This document shows positions 24,089 through 33,096 of a stretch of DNA of 64,000 bases, one piece after another. The translations under genes and the position numbers were made by a program. The notes under the pieces were generated by a model, which made no database searches, was not told the origin of the DNA, and saw only the letters and a list, made by a program, of their open reading frames with translations. Position 1 is the stretch's first letter. Each line of letters opens with the position of its first letter. The stretch is from Bacteroidetes bacterium ADurb.Bin013. GTDB lineage: Bacteria; Bacteroidota; Bacteroidia; Bacteroidales; UBA932. The stretch spans positions 1 to 64,000 of the forward strand of contig MWFB01000007.1 of NCBI GenBank assembly GCA_002071385.1. Direction: 5' to 3'.

Positions 24089-25336
24089 ATGACAACATTC
24101 CATATTCCTATCCCCGGTGTACGCATAAGGGACTATTCTTATGAATTGCCGGATAACAAGATTGCAAAATATCCGCTTCCGGTTCGTCATGATTCAAAAT
24201 TACTCCTCTACCGTGACGGGAGGGTTTCTGACCATGTTTTTGTTGACCTTCCTTCTCTTTTACCACAAGAAAGCCTCCTGGTATTCAATAATTCCAAAGT
24301 AGTTCCTGCGCGCTTGTTTTTCCGGAAAGAAACAGGAGCTGTCATTGAAGTATTCTGCCTTGAGCCCGCCTCTCCCAGGGAGTATATCCTTGCCTTTAGC
24401 CAGCACACTTCCTGCACGTGGTATTGTGCTGTTGGCAATGCAAAAAAATGGAAAACCGGAAACCTTCCTCTCTATAATCCGCAAAACGATCCCAAACTAT
24501 CCGCACTCGGACTGTCTGCAAGCCTTATCGGTCAGGAAGCCGACAGGTATCTGGTCCGTTTCAGCTGGACTGCAAACATGCCTTTCTCTTCATTGCTTGA
24601 GGCTACGGGAAGGGTTCCCCTCCCCCCATATTTGAAAAGAGAATCGGAGGCGTTGGACCTGGAGCGTTACCAGACTATTTATGCACGGAAGAGGGGTTCG
24701 GTTGCTGCGCCTACTGCAGGACTTCATTTCTCGGAGAAAGTACTCTCCGACCTCCAAAAAAGAGGTATGGGAATAGCTGAATTGACTTTACATGTGGGCT
24801 CAGGTACTTTCAGACCGGTAAAAACACCTTACATCAGGGATCACATCATGCATAGTGAACCCTTCAGTGTAACCAGGGAGTTCCTTGAGCAGTTGACCGC
24901 GCACAGGGGACCTGTGGTTTCTGTTGGAACCACTTCATGCCGTTGCCTGGAGAGCCTCTATTACCTGGGGCTGCAGGCAGCAGGGGGCAAGACACCCTCT
25001 TTTGTGGGTCAGTGGGAGCCGTATGTAACTTCCTCCGGGATGCCTTACAGGGAATCACTGGGGTATTTGCGTGCCTATATGGACAGGGTGCAAAAAGATA
25101 TTTTGGATGCATCAACGCAGATAATAATTGCTCCTTCCTACAGGTTCCTGACAACCGATATTCTTATCACAAATTACCACCAGCCGAACTCTACTTTGCT
25201 CTTGCTGGTGGCAGCCCTGACAGGGGAGGATTGGAGGGTGATCTATGACCATGCACTGGCCGGAAACTACCGTTTTCTTAGTTATGGAGACTCGAGTGTG
25301 CTATTTAATCCAGAACACAGAATATCAAATAAATAA
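24089..25336 (+). CDS. queA: QueA-family S-adenosylmethionine:tRNA ribosyltransferase-isomerase
   Basis: A 415-residue QueA-type protein. The enzyme transfers the ribosyl moiety of SAM to preQ1 in tRNA, giving epoxyqueuosine. Family marks are YELPDNKIAKYPLPVRHDSKLL, LLVFNNSKVVPARLFF, SVAAPTAGLHFSEKVL, LTLHVGSGTFRPVKT and NYHQPNSTLLLLVAAL. It is longer than the usual 340-360 residues, as in a Bacteroidetes subgroup, so a paralogue role is possible. The start ATG at 24089 is set by the promoter at 24072-24079. The window also encodes QueH, the enzyme for the next step, 16 kb away. Confidence 0.88.
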   Translation: MTTFHIPIPGVRIRDYSYELPDNKIAKYPLPVRHDSKLLLYRDGRVSDHVFVDLPSLLPQESLLVFNNSKVVPARLFFRKETGAVIEVFCLEPASPREYILAFSQHTSCTWYCAVGNAKKWKTGNLPLYNPQNDPKLSALGLSASLIGQEADRYLVRFSWTANMPFSSLLEATGRVPLPPYLKRESEALDLERYQTIYARKRGSVAAPTAGLHFSEKVLSDLQKRGMGIAELTLHVGSGTFRPVKTPYIRDHIMHSEPFSVTREFLEQLTAHRGPVVSVGTTSCRCLESLYYLGLQAAGGKTPSFVGQWEPYVTSSGMPYRESLGYLRAYMDRVQKDILDASTQIIIAPSYRFLTTDILITNYHQPNSTLLLLVAALTGEDWRVIYDHALAGNYRFLSYGDSSVLFNPEHRISNK

Positions 25337-25342
25337 GGCGAC

Positions 25343-25383
25343 ATATAACAAACGTGTTATACTATATAACATATTTGTTATAT
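25343..25383. terminator. Bidirectional hairpin between convergent queA and antiporter genes
   Basis: A 41-bp near-perfect hairpin: atataacaaa (25343-25352) / tttgttatat (25374-25383), one weak 2-bp step, then tgttat/ataaca around a 5-nt loop. It sits 6 bp after the queA stop and 3 bp before the antiporter stop. Confidence 0.75.
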
Positions 25384-25386
25384 ATA

Positions 25387-26880
25387 TCAGATATCTGAAT
25401 CCATACCTAGTTTTCCGTATGTTTCCCTTAATGCCTTCTCATCATCTGAAATAATGAGCAGTTTATCCCCGATATGAATCTCTGTTCCACCCCTGGGAAT
25501 GAAAAAAGAATCACCTCTTTTAACCATTACAACCAGGGTTTTGTCGGGTAGCGGAATGTCCGTCATCCTGCTCCCGAAACGCAGGCTTTCCTGGGTGACG
25601 ACAACCTCGCTCATGGCAGATTTTATGTCCTCGGAAAACTCCATTTCGAACTCGGATCTGCGGGCGATTTTCTGCGGGATGGATACATGAAGTTTTTTAG
25701 CAATCCAGGGTATGGAAGTACCCTGGACCAGAAGGGAAAGTATGGTTATGAAAAAGACTATGTTGAAAAGGATGCTTGCCTCGGCAATCCCGCTTACCAG
25801 TGGATAAGTGGCGAAAATTATGGGCACTGCGCCCCTGAGTCCTACCCAGCTTGTAAAAATCCTTGAGTTGGTAGTCATCATGCGAAACGGGAAAAGCGAT
25901 AACAAAACGGCAATGGGGCGGGCCAGCACGATCATGAAGATACCAATTAGCAAACCCACACCTGCTATGGGCCAAAGTTCTGAAGGATTGACCAGCAATC
26001 CCAGGGCCAGGAACATGATGATCTGAGAGAGCCAGGATAGACCGTCAAAGAAGTTCATGACGTTTCTCTTCTGCAGGAAACGCGAATTGCCAATCACAAG
26101 TCCTCCTATGTAAACGGCAAGGAAGCCGTTTCCCTTTATCAGGTCTGCAAAGGCAAAGATAAAGAAACAGAAGGCCAGTATTAGAATGGGGTAGAGGGAG
26201 TCGTTTCCGATGTTGAATTTTCTCATCAGGTAAGCACATAGCTTCCCCAGCAGGTAGCCTGCAAGACCTCCTGTGATCATCTGGTAGAAAAACAACAATA
26301 CAACTTGCCAGATCCTGAGACCTTCCGTGGTCATGATCACCTGGATCATAGTGATGGTAAGCATATAGGCCATGGGATCGTTGCTCCCGCTTTCCAGTTC
26401 AAGAAGAGGCCTGAGGTTGTGTTTGAGTTTCAGTCCTTTTGACCTCAATATGGCAAATACCGAGGCGGAATCGGTAGAGGACATGATGCTTCCCAGAAGC
26501 AGACATACTGGAAATGACAGGTTGAAGCCCGGGATGAGTAACGTAAGTCCGTAAATGAACAAACTGGTCAGGATGGCTGTGAGCAACACTCCAAAAGTGG
26601 CAAGAATGATTCCTTGTCTTGCTATGGGTTTGATCTCCTGGTATTTGGTATCCATACCTCCCGAAAACAGAATGATACTCAATGCCACAACGCCTATGAA
26701 CTGTGCAGTTTTCGGATTGGAAAACTGGAGTCCCAGGCCTTCACTTCCAAATATCATTCCCACTACCAGGAACAATAAAAGGGTGGGGACCCCGAATCTG
26801 TAGCCGGTTTTTCCCGCCAGTAAACTAAAGAATAGTAATAAGGATCCTATCAGAAGAAAGTTCTCGACAGTTATTATCAT
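25387..26880 (-). CDS. CPA1-type potassium (or sodium)/proton antiporter with RCK_C domain
   Basis: A 497-residue membrane protein with about 12-13 hydrophobic segments (residues 5 to about 390) and a cytoplasmic C-terminal TrkA-C/RCK_C domain (about 415-490; LPDKTLVVMVKRGDSFFIPRGGTEIHIGDKLLII). The NhaP2/CvrA-like segments LFSGGMDTK, SSTDSASVFAILR and ELESGSNDPMAYML carry the conserved acidic residues of the ion site. It exchanges cytoplasmic K+ or Na+ for protons in pH and ion homeostasis. The promoter TATTTTTG is at 26898-26905. Confidence 0.92.
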   Translation of the reverse strand: MIITVENFLLIGSLLLFFSLLAGKTGYRFGVPTLLLFLVVGMIFGSEGLGLQFSNPKTAQFIGVVALSIILFSGGMDTKYQEIKPIARQGIILATFGVLLTAILTSLFIYGLTLLIPGFNLSFPVCLLLGSIMSSTDSASVFAILRSKGLKLKHNLRPLLELESGSNDPMAYMLTITMIQVIMTTEGLRIWQVVLLFFYQMITGGLAGYLLGKLCAYLMRKFNIGNDSLYPILILAFCFFIFAFADLIKGNGFLAVYIGGLVIGNSRFLQKRNVMNFFDGLSWLSQIIMFLALGLLVNPSELWPIAGVGLLIGIFMIVLARPIAVLLSLFPFRMMTTNSRIFTSWVGLRGAVPIIFATYPLVSGIAEASILFNIVFFITILSLLVQGTSIPWIAKKLHVSIPQKIARRSEFEMEFSEDIKSAMSEVVVTQESLRFGSRMTDIPLPDKTLVVMVKRGDSFFIPRGGTEIHIGDKLLIISDDEKALRETYGKLGMDSDI

Positions 26881-26897
26881 TATGGAGGTTTTGCTTA

Positions 26898-26905
26898 CAA
26901 AAATA
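26898..26905 (-). promoter_or_regulatory. -7 element TATTTTTG of the antiporter gene
   Basis: Minus-strand TATTTTTG, 17 bp before the ATG at 26880. Confidence 0.5.
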
Positions 26906-26939
26906 AGACATTTTTGTCAAGAAATTCGTAATTTATCGT

Positions 26940-26947
26940 TATATTTG
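26940..26947 (+). promoter_or_regulatory. -7 element TATATTTG of the lysine fermentation operon
   Basis: TATATTTG 29 bp before the atoD ATG. A TTTG at 26913-26916 could be the -33 box, with a 23-bp spacer, slightly longer than usual. No other candidate promoter was seen until after the thiolase. Confidence 0.6.
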
Positions 26948-26976
26948 CCGATTCAATTTTAATTTTTCAATCTGTT

Positions 26977-27624
26977 ATGAGCAAACAAATTTCCTTGCAG
27001 GAAGCTGTATCTTTCATAAAATCCGGCATGACCATCATGGTTGGCGGTTTTCTTGGTTTGGGCAGTCCTCAGCGCATACTGGACGCTCTCCTGGAAACAG
27101 ACGTTAAAGACCTGACTATCATTACCAACGACACAGGATTTCCAGACAAGGGTCCGGGAAAACTGATAGCCCGACACAGGGTATCAAAGGTCATAACCAG
27201 CCATATAGGAACAAATCCTGCTACCGGGGAACAATACCATTCCGGTGAACTGCAGGTCATTTTTGTGCCACAGGGAACGCTTATTGAACAGATACGCTGC
27301 GCAGGTGCAGGGCTGGGAGGGATTCTTACCCCTACAGGACTTGGTACCATAGTGGCAGAAGGAAAAGACATAATCAACGTGGATGGGAAAGATTACCTGC
27401 TGGAAAAACCCCTTAAGGCCGACATAGCCCTCATAGGCGCCAGCATGGCCGATGAAGAGGGAAACCTTTATTTCAGAGGCACTTCAAGGAATTTCAATGT
27501 AATGATGGCCATGGCTGCCGATCTTGTAATTGCAGACCCCAAGGAAATTGTCAAAACAGGAGATATCCTGCCTGAAAATGTGCATACACAATCCATATTT
27601 GTGAACTATATCGTAGGTAAATAA
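26977..27624 (+). CDS. atoD: Butyryl-CoA/acyl-CoA:acetoacetate CoA-transferase, alpha subunit
   Basis: A 215-residue CoA-transferase subunit A (GGFLGLGSPQRILDAL; CAGAGLGGILTPTGLGT; LLEKPLKADIALIGA). With AtoA it transfers CoA between acyl-CoA and acetoacetate. In lysine fermentation this activates acetoacetate released by Kce. It is the first gene of the operon, while its partner atoA is encoded 9.2 kb downstream near the operon end. CoA-transferase subunits are usually adjacent, so this split is unusual. The donor acyl-CoA cannot be read from sequence. Confidence 0.92.
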   Translation: MSKQISLQEAVSFIKSGMTIMVGGFLGLGSPQRILDALLETDVKDLTIITNDTGFPDKGPGKLIARHRVSKVITSHIGTNPATGEQYHSGELQVIFVPQGTLIEQIRCAGAGLGGILTPTGLGTIVAEGKDIINVDGKDYLLEKPLKADIALIGASMADEEGNLYFRGTSRNFNVMMAMAADLVIADPKEIVKTGDILPENVHTQSIFVNYIVGK

Positions 27625-27648
27625 TCATAACATATAAATCAGATCATC

Positions 27649-28893
27649 ATGTCAAAAAAACTGAAGCTGGAGATTTCCGATAATATGTATCAGAAAGCCC
27701 TAAAGATCATTCCCGGTGCTATAGCCGGAATCCGTCGTCCTTATAACTTCGTGCCTGGTGAATATCCCATATATTTCGATCATGCAAAAGGAGGAAGGGT
27801 TACCGACGTTGACGGAAACGAATACATAGACATGCTTTGTGCCTATGGTCCCATTATTATAGGACACCGTGAAGAAGAGATAGACAATGCAGTTATTGAG
27901 CAAATACAGAACAAAGGTTTCTGTTTTTCCCTCACACAACCTATACAAAACAAATTGGCAGAAAAGCTCATTGAACTGATACCTTCGGCCGAGATGGCAT
28001 CTTTTGTGAAAACCGGATCGGACGCAACATCGGTTGCCATCAGGGTTGCACGGGCAAGCACGGAAAGAGTAAAGGTGATCCGCTGTGGTTATCATGGCTG
28101 GCACGACTGGTGTGTGGAAGTCAAGGGAGGTATACCCAGGAAACTATGGGAAGATGTCTATGAATTCCATTACAACGAGCTGGACGAGCTGGAGGATCTG
28201 ATGAAGCAGCATGGAGACGAAACGGCCGCTATCATCATCACACCGGTTGGGCACCCTATGGCCGAGAAGGTTCAAATGCCCAAACCCGGTTTTCTGGAGG
28301 GCGTGCGTGCGCTGGCCGACAAATACGGCACCGTGCTTGTGTTTGACGAAATCCGTAGCGGTTTCCGCTATGATCTGGGTGGCGCCCAGAAATTGTTCGG
28401 TGTCACCCCCGACCTTTCAGTCTTTGGCAAGGCCATGGCAAACGGATATCCCATTGGAGCTGTCGTTGGAAAGGAAAAGTACATGAAAGTGCTGGCAGAT
28501 AAGGTGTTCCTTTCATCCACATTCTTTCCTAACAGCCTGGAACAGGTGGCAGCCCTCAAGACAATAGAGATCCTTGAAAGGGATAACATCCTGGATAAAG
28601 TGAAAGCAAAGGGAGAGTTGTTCGGTAAGCGGCTACAAGAGATCGTCAGGGATGTGCCTTATGATGTGGAAGTGTCCGGGATACCCCTGATGCCCTTCAT
28701 CACATTTAAAAAGGATGCCGACAACCTGTACAAGAAACTCCGTCCCGGCTTCTATACGGAACTTATCAGGCGCGGTGTATTCCTGCAGCCTTACCACCAC
28801 GGATATGTAGCATACCGTCATACCGATGAAGACATTATTTACGCAGCGGACATGGTTGCAGAATCATTCGCTGAGCTGAAAAAATACATCTAG
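27649..28893 (+). CDS. kat: Class III aminotransferase, probable 3-aminobutyryl-CoA transaminase (Kat)
   Basis: A 414-residue PLP enzyme of the glutamate-1-semialdehyde aminomutase/class III group, with GSDATSVAIRVARA (phosphate-binding region), FDEIRSGFR (the D of the pyridine-N contact) and SVFGKAMANGYPIGA holding the Schiff-base lysine. A beta-transaminase acting on 3-aminobutyryl-CoA is known from the lysine pathway of Cloacimonas, where it replaces the ammonia lyase Kal. No kal is present in this operon, and this gene sits between atoD and kce, so the same role is inferred: 3-aminobutyryl-CoA plus 2-oxoglutarate to acetoacetyl-CoA plus glutamate. The alternative is an aminotransferase or aminomutase on another lysine intermediate. 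Confidence 0.75.
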   Translation: MSKKLKLEISDNMYQKALKIIPGAIAGIRRPYNFVPGEYPIYFDHAKGGRVTDVDGNEYIDMLCAYGPIIIGHREEEIDNAVIEQIQNKGFCFSLTQPIQNKLAEKLIELIPSAEMASFVKTGSDATSVAIRVARASTERVKVIRCGYHGWHDWCVEVKGGIPRKLWEDVYEFHYNELDELEDLMKQHGDETAAIIITPVGHPMAEKVQMPKPGFLEGVRALADKYGTVLVFDEIRSGFRYDLGGAQKLFGVTPDLSVFGKAMANGYPIGAVVGKEKYMKVLADKVFLSSTFFPNSLEQVAALKTIEILERDNILDKVKAKGELFGKRLQEIVRDVPYDVEVSGIPLMPFITFKKDADNLYKKLRPGFYTELIRRGVFLQPYHHGYVAYRHTDEDIIYAADMVAESFAELKKYI

Positions 28894-28910
28894 CAAAATA
28901 TCGACCTGTC

Positions 28911-29738
28911 ATGGAAAAATTGATCATTACCGCCGCAATATGTGGCGCCGAAGTCCTAAAGGAACACAATCCCGCAGTCCCATACACTGTCGAGGAATGC
29001 GTCCGGGAAGCCCTTACGGCCTACCAGGCCGGTGCGAGCATGATCCATCTGCACGTCCGTTACGATGACGGTACGCCCACTCAGGACAAGGAACGTTTTC
29101 GTGTGGTGATGGAGGCCATTGCAAAAGCATGTCCCGGAGTGATCATCCAGCCTTCCACGGGAGGAGCAGTGGGCATGACCAATGATGAACGGTTGCAGGC
29201 CACTGAACTGAACCCTGAAATGGCAACACTGGATTGCGGAACGCTCAATTTCGGCGGGGATGAGATTTTTCAAAACACAGAAAATACGATCAAGTACTTC
29301 GGTCAACGCATGATTGAGCGGGGGATCAAACCCGAGCTGGAAGTATTTGACAAGAGCATGATTGAAATGGCACTGCGTCTTCACAAAAAGGGCTATATCC
29401 TGAGCCCCATGCATTTTGACTTTGTCATGGGAGTCAACGGGGGAATAGGCGGTTCCCTAAGAGACTTTTTATTCCTGCGCGGAAGCATACCTTCAGACGC
29501 CACATACACGGTAGCCGGGCTGGGTCGCTTTGAAATGCCCCTGGCAGCGGCTGCCATCATTGACGGGGGCCACGTAAGGGTGGGTTTTGAGGATAACGTT
29601 TTCCTGTCCAAAGGCGTTCTGGCCAAATCCAACGGGGAGCTGGTGGCCAAGGTCGTACGTATGGCCGTGGAACTGGGAAGGGAAATCGCAACACCATCTG
29701 AAGCACGTCAGATTCTTGGCCTGCCAAAAAGAAAATGA
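28911..29738 (+). CDS. kce: 3-keto-5-aminohexanoate cleavage enzyme Kce
   Basis: A 275-residue DUF849/BKACE-family enzyme. It condenses 3-keto-5-aminohexanoate with acetyl-CoA to give acetoacetate and 3-aminobutyryl-CoA. The zinc-site HxH is seen in MIHLHVRYDDG (about residues 45-55), and the third ligand Glu in VRVGFEDNVFL. The N-terminal LIITAAICGAEV and the central QPSTGGAVGM segments are typical. Length and neighbours (kat, kdd, kamA) agree with Kce rather than another BKACE member. Confidence 0.93.
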   Translation: MEKLIITAAICGAEVLKEHNPAVPYTVEECVREALTAYQAGASMIHLHVRYDDGTPTQDKERFRVVMEAIAKACPGVIIQPSTGGAVGMTNDERLQATELNPEMATLDCGTLNFGGDEIFQNTENTIKYFGQRMIERGIKPELEVFDKSMIEMALRLHKKGYILSPMHFDFVMGVNGGIGGSLRDFLFLRGSIPSDATYTVAGLGRFEMPLAAAAIIDGGHVRVGFEDNVFLSKGVLAKSNGELVAKVVRMAVELGREIATPSEARQILGLPKRK

Positions 29739-29773
29739 GCTAAGAATATCATTAATTTATCACCATCATATCT

Positions 29774-30817
29774 ATGAAAAAAGGAAACAAATATGGTCTC
29801 CACAGGGTAATTGAGCCCAAAGGCGTCCTTCCACAGCCGGCAAACAAGCTGGACAACAATATGGACGAGATCTACGACAATGAGATCCTGATAGATGTCA
29901 GGACCCTTAATGTTGACTCGGCAAGTTTTACCCAGATTGAGGAGCAGGCCGGAGGCGACAAGGCCGAAATTGCCCGGATCATGCTCGATATTGTTGCCAA
30001 ACAAGGCAAGCACAGGAATCCGGTAACCGGATCGGGGGGAATGTTGCTGGGAGTGGTGGAGAAAATCGGAGAAGCGCTGGAGGGTAAAATCGACCTGAAA
30101 GTGGGGGATAAGATCGCCACATTGGTTTCTCTTTCCCTTACCCCGCTCCGTATTGATAAGATAAAAGACATCCGTCCCGACATAGATCAGGTGGATATCG
30201 ACGGGAAAGCCATTCTTTTCGAGAGCGGCATATATGCCAAGATACCGGATGATATGCCCGAGACACTTGCGCTTTCTGCCCTTGATGTGGCAGGAGCTCC
30301 TGCGCAGACAGCCAAACTGGTGAAGCCTGGTGATACAGTGCTCATTATAGGGGCAGGCGGGAAATCGGGCATGCTATGCAGCTATGAAGCCAGGAAAAGG
30401 GCAGGGGTTACGGGTAAAGTGATTGGCCTCTGCCACAGTGAACGCTCTACCAAACGTATGCAGGACCTGGGTTTTTGCGATCACGTGTTTTCAGCCGATG
30501 CCACGCAGCCGGTAGCCGTTCTGGAAAAGATCCAGGAGCTTACAAAAGGGCAGTTATGTGATATAACCATCAACAATGTGAACATTCCCGATACCGAGAT
30601 GACTTCCATCCTCTGTACCAAAGATACCGGGATTGTTTACTTTTTCTCCATGGCGACCAGTTTCACGAAAGCGGCGCTTGGGGCAGAAGGAGTCGGTTCC
30701 GATGTCACCATGATTGTAGGAAACGGTTATACGAAAGGTCACGCAGAGATCACCCTGCAGTTGCTCAGGGAAAGTGAAAAGCTCCGCAAGATCTTTACAG
30801 AACTTTACGCATCATAA
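29774..30817 (+). CDS. kdd: L-erythro-3,5-diaminohexanoate dehydrogenase Kdd
   Basis: A 347-residue NAD(P)-dependent dehydrogenase with a GroES-like N-terminal half and a Rossmann motif LIIGAGGKSGMLCSYEARKR (about residues 192-211). It oxidatively deaminates 3,5-diaminohexanoate to 3-keto-5-aminohexanoate. The lead-in YGLHRVIEPKGVLPQPANKLDN is characteristic of Kdd. It lies 35 bp after kce and 10 bp before kamA. Confidence 0.93.
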   Translation: MKKGNKYGLHRVIEPKGVLPQPANKLDNNMDEIYDNEILIDVRTLNVDSASFTQIEEQAGGDKAEIARIMLDIVAKQGKHRNPVTGSGGMLLGVVEKIGEALEGKIDLKVGDKIATLVSLSLTPLRIDKIKDIRPDIDQVDIDGKAILFESGIYAKIPDDMPETLALSALDVAGAPAQTAKLVKPGDTVLIIGAGGKSGMLCSYEARKRAGVTGKVIGLCHSERSTKRMQDLGFCDHVFSADATQPVAVLEKIQELTKGQLCDITINNVNIPDTEMTSILCTKDTGIVYFFSMATSFTKAALGAEGVGSDVTMIVGNGYTKGHAEITLQLLRESEKLRKIFTELYAS

Positions 30818-30827
30818 TTTTACGCAG

Positions 30828-32075
30828 ATGAAAGAATCAAGAAGAAAACAGCTGTTTCCCGATGTTACGGACCAGGAATGGGATGACTGGAAGTGGCAGG
30901 TCCGAAACCGTATAGTCAACCTTGAACAGCTCAGGAAATATATCAGCCTGACCCCGGAAGAGGAAGAAGGTGTCCAGGAGTCCCTGAAAATGCTCCGCAT
31001 GGCTATAACGCCTTATTACCTGAGCCTGATTGATCCTGATGATCCTGATTGTCCCATAAGGAAGCAGGCCATTCCTACAAAAAAGGAAACATACCGTTCC
31101 CCTGCAGACCTGCTGGATCCGCTGCATGAAGACGAAGATTCACCGGTACCCGGCCTGACACACAGGTATCCCGACAGGGTCCTGTTCCTGGTCACCGACC
31201 AGTGTTCCATGTATTGCCGTCATTGCACAAGACGTCGCTTTGCCGGACAGAAGGATCACGAAGCATCCGGTGACAGGATCCAGGAGTGCATCAATTATAT
31301 TGCGCGTACACCCCAGGTAAGGGATGTCCTGCTCTCCGGAGGGGATCCGCTGACCATGAGCGATGGCCGTCTTGAATCTATCATTGCCCGCTTAAGGGAG
31401 ATCCCGCATGTGGAGATCATTCGGATTGGCACACGAACACCGGTCGTTTGCCCGCAAAGGATCACTCCGGAGCTGATGGCAATGCTCCGCAAATACCATC
31501 CTATTTGGATCAATACGCATTTCAACCATCCCAACGAGATAACCGAAAAATCCAGGGCTGCCTGCGAGATGATGGCAGATGCCGGTATACCAGTTGGGAA
31601 CCAGAGTGTCTTGCTGCGTGGAGTGAATGATTGCGTTCATATTATGAAAGAACTGGTTCACAAGCTGGTACTCATCCGTGTCCGTCCTTACTATATTTAC
31701 CAGTGTGACTTGTCCATGGGTCTGGAACATTTCAGAACCCCGGTTTCCAAGGGGATAGAGATAATTGAGGGATTACGCGGACATACTTCCGGCTATGCGG
31801 TTCCGACTTTTGTGGTGGATGCTCCGGGAGGAGGAGGAAAGATCCCGGTAATGCCAACGTATGTGATCAGTCATGCTCCGGGTCGTATGGTGCTGCGCAA
31901 TTACGAGGGTGTTATCACTACATACACAGAACCATCTGACTATAAGAACTATTGCGATTGCATTAAATGCAGGGAAAAAGAGAGCCTGGAAGGGGTCTCG
32001 GGTATACTGCAAGGTCAGAAGCTATCCCTTGAACCGTCTAATCTTGCAAGAAAAGAACGAAATCACAAGAAATGA
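30828..32075 (+). CDS. kamA: Lysine 2,3-aminomutase KamA
   Basis: A 415-residue radical SAM/PLP enzyme converting L-lysine to L-beta-lysine. The cluster motif is CSMYCRHC (Cys 126, 130, 133), and the PLP lysine lies in DAPGGGGKIPV. Distal cysteines in the CDCIKCR segment near the C-terminus fit the zinc-binding tail of clostridial-type KamA. The ATG at 30828 is chosen because it lies downstream of the kdd stop and begins the normal KamA N-terminus; a longer frame overlaps kdd. It catalyses the first pathway step although it is fifth in the operon. Confidence 0.96.
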   Translation: MKESRRKQLFPDVTDQEWDDWKWQVRNRIVNLEQLRKYISLTPEEEEGVQESLKMLRMAITPYYLSLIDPDDPDCPIRKQAIPTKKETYRSPADLLDPLHEDEDSPVPGLTHRYPDRVLFLVTDQCSMYCRHCTRRRFAGQKDHEASGDRIQECINYIARTPQVRDVLLSGGDPLTMSDGRLESIIARLREIPHVEIIRIGTRTPVVCPQRITPELMAMLRKYHPIWINTHFNHPNEITEKSRAACEMMADAGIPVGNQSVLLRGVNDCVHIMKELVHKLVLIRVRPYYIYQCDLSMGLEHFRTPVSKGIEIIEGLRGHTSGYAVPTFVVDAPGGGGKIPVMPTYVISHAPGRMVLRNYEGVITTYTEPSDYKNYCDCIKCREKESLEGVSGILQGQKLSLEPSNLARKERNHKK

Positions 32076-32079
32076 TTAA

Positions 32080-33096
32080 ATGCCTTTTGTAGATCAGATA
32101 GTCCGTTACGGCAGCCTTTCGGTCGTGGGTTTGGGGAAAAATACCGGAAAGACAGAATGTCTCAGGTATGTATTGAGACGGTTATCTGAAATGCAGAAAG
32201 TGGTGGCTGTCACATCCATAGGTGTTGATGGAGAGAGGATCGACCAGGTCACTAATACGGCCAAGCCTGAAATATGCCTGGAAAAGGGTATGTACTTCAC
32301 TACCGCTGCTTCCTATTACCTGAACAAACGCTTTACGGCAGAGATCTGCCAGGTGGAAGAATTCCAGACTGTATTGGGCAAGATGGTCACAGCCAGGGCG
32401 CTGGAAAGGGGGAAAATGATCCTGGCAGGTCCTTCCGACACTGGTTCCCTGCAGGAATGGGTCAGGAAGATGCCTGAAAGATTCCCTGTTGATGTGTGTC
32501 TTGTCGACGGGGCCATATCACGTCTGAGCCCGGCATCCCCCGTTGTAACCGGGTCAATGGTTTTGGCCACAGGAGCGGCTTATTCGCATGATATGAAAGC
32601 CCTTGCAGAAAGGACACGTTATGTGTATGATACCATATGCCTGCCTGCCGCACCCCTGGACATAGTACACAAACTGGCACATGTCACCAACGGGATAAGG
32701 GCAATTACTCCCGGGGGAGAAGTGACCAATCCGGATGTGGGACAGGCTTTGCTTCCGGAGCAGATCAGACAGGTGATTGAAAAGTGCGGTAACAGGCTGT
32801 ATGTTCCGGGGGTAGTAAGCAATTTGCTGCTGAAAGCCCTGGGAGAAAAAAAGGATGTAAGCAGCATAGAATTGTATATCAGGGATTTTTCCCGGATTTT
32901 TGCAGAACCGCGTGTTTATTACACGTTTCTCCGGAAAGGAGGGCGGATCTTCCAGCTTTTCACTACCCATTTGCTGGCTGTCTGCGTGAATCCTGTCTCC
33001 CCTGAAGGATACCGGTTTCATTCTGAGGATCTTGTTGACAGGATACAGCAGGCAATTGGGGTGCCCGTTTACGATATAAAAAAGATTGAAACATGA
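32080..33096 (+). CDS. kamB: Lysine 5,6-aminomutase reactivase subunit KamB
   Basis: A 338-residue P-loop protein (GLGKNTGKTE near residues 18-27) of the type always found beside kamC and kamD/kamE. Family knowledge assigns KamB and KamC to reactivation of the B12-dependent lysine 5,6-aminomutase after loss of cofactor. It starts 4 bp after kamA and overlaps kamC by ATGA. Outside the P-loop no other known domain is apparent. Confidence 0.85.
   Translation: MPFVDQIVRYGSLSVVGLGKNTGKTECLRYVLRRLSEMQKVVAVTSIGVDGERIDQVTNTAKPEICLEKGMYFTTAASYYLNKRFTAEICQVEEFQTVLGKMVTARALERGKMILAGPSDTGSLQEWVRKMPERFPVDVCLVDGAISRLSPASPVVTGSMVLATGAAYSHDMKALAERTRYVYDTICLPAAPLDIVHKLAHVTNGIRAITPGGEVTNPDVGQALLPEQIRQVIEKCGNRLYVPGVVSNLLLKALGEKKDVSSIELYIRDFSRIFAEPRVYYTFLRKGGRIFQLFTTHLLAVCVNPVSPEGYRFHSEDLVDRIQQAIGVPVYDIKKIET

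Noticed and set aside
26881-26976. Cobalamin riboswitch before the B12-dependent lysine operon
   Set aside because: The leader is under 30 nt after the promoter element and contains no B12-box-like sequence.
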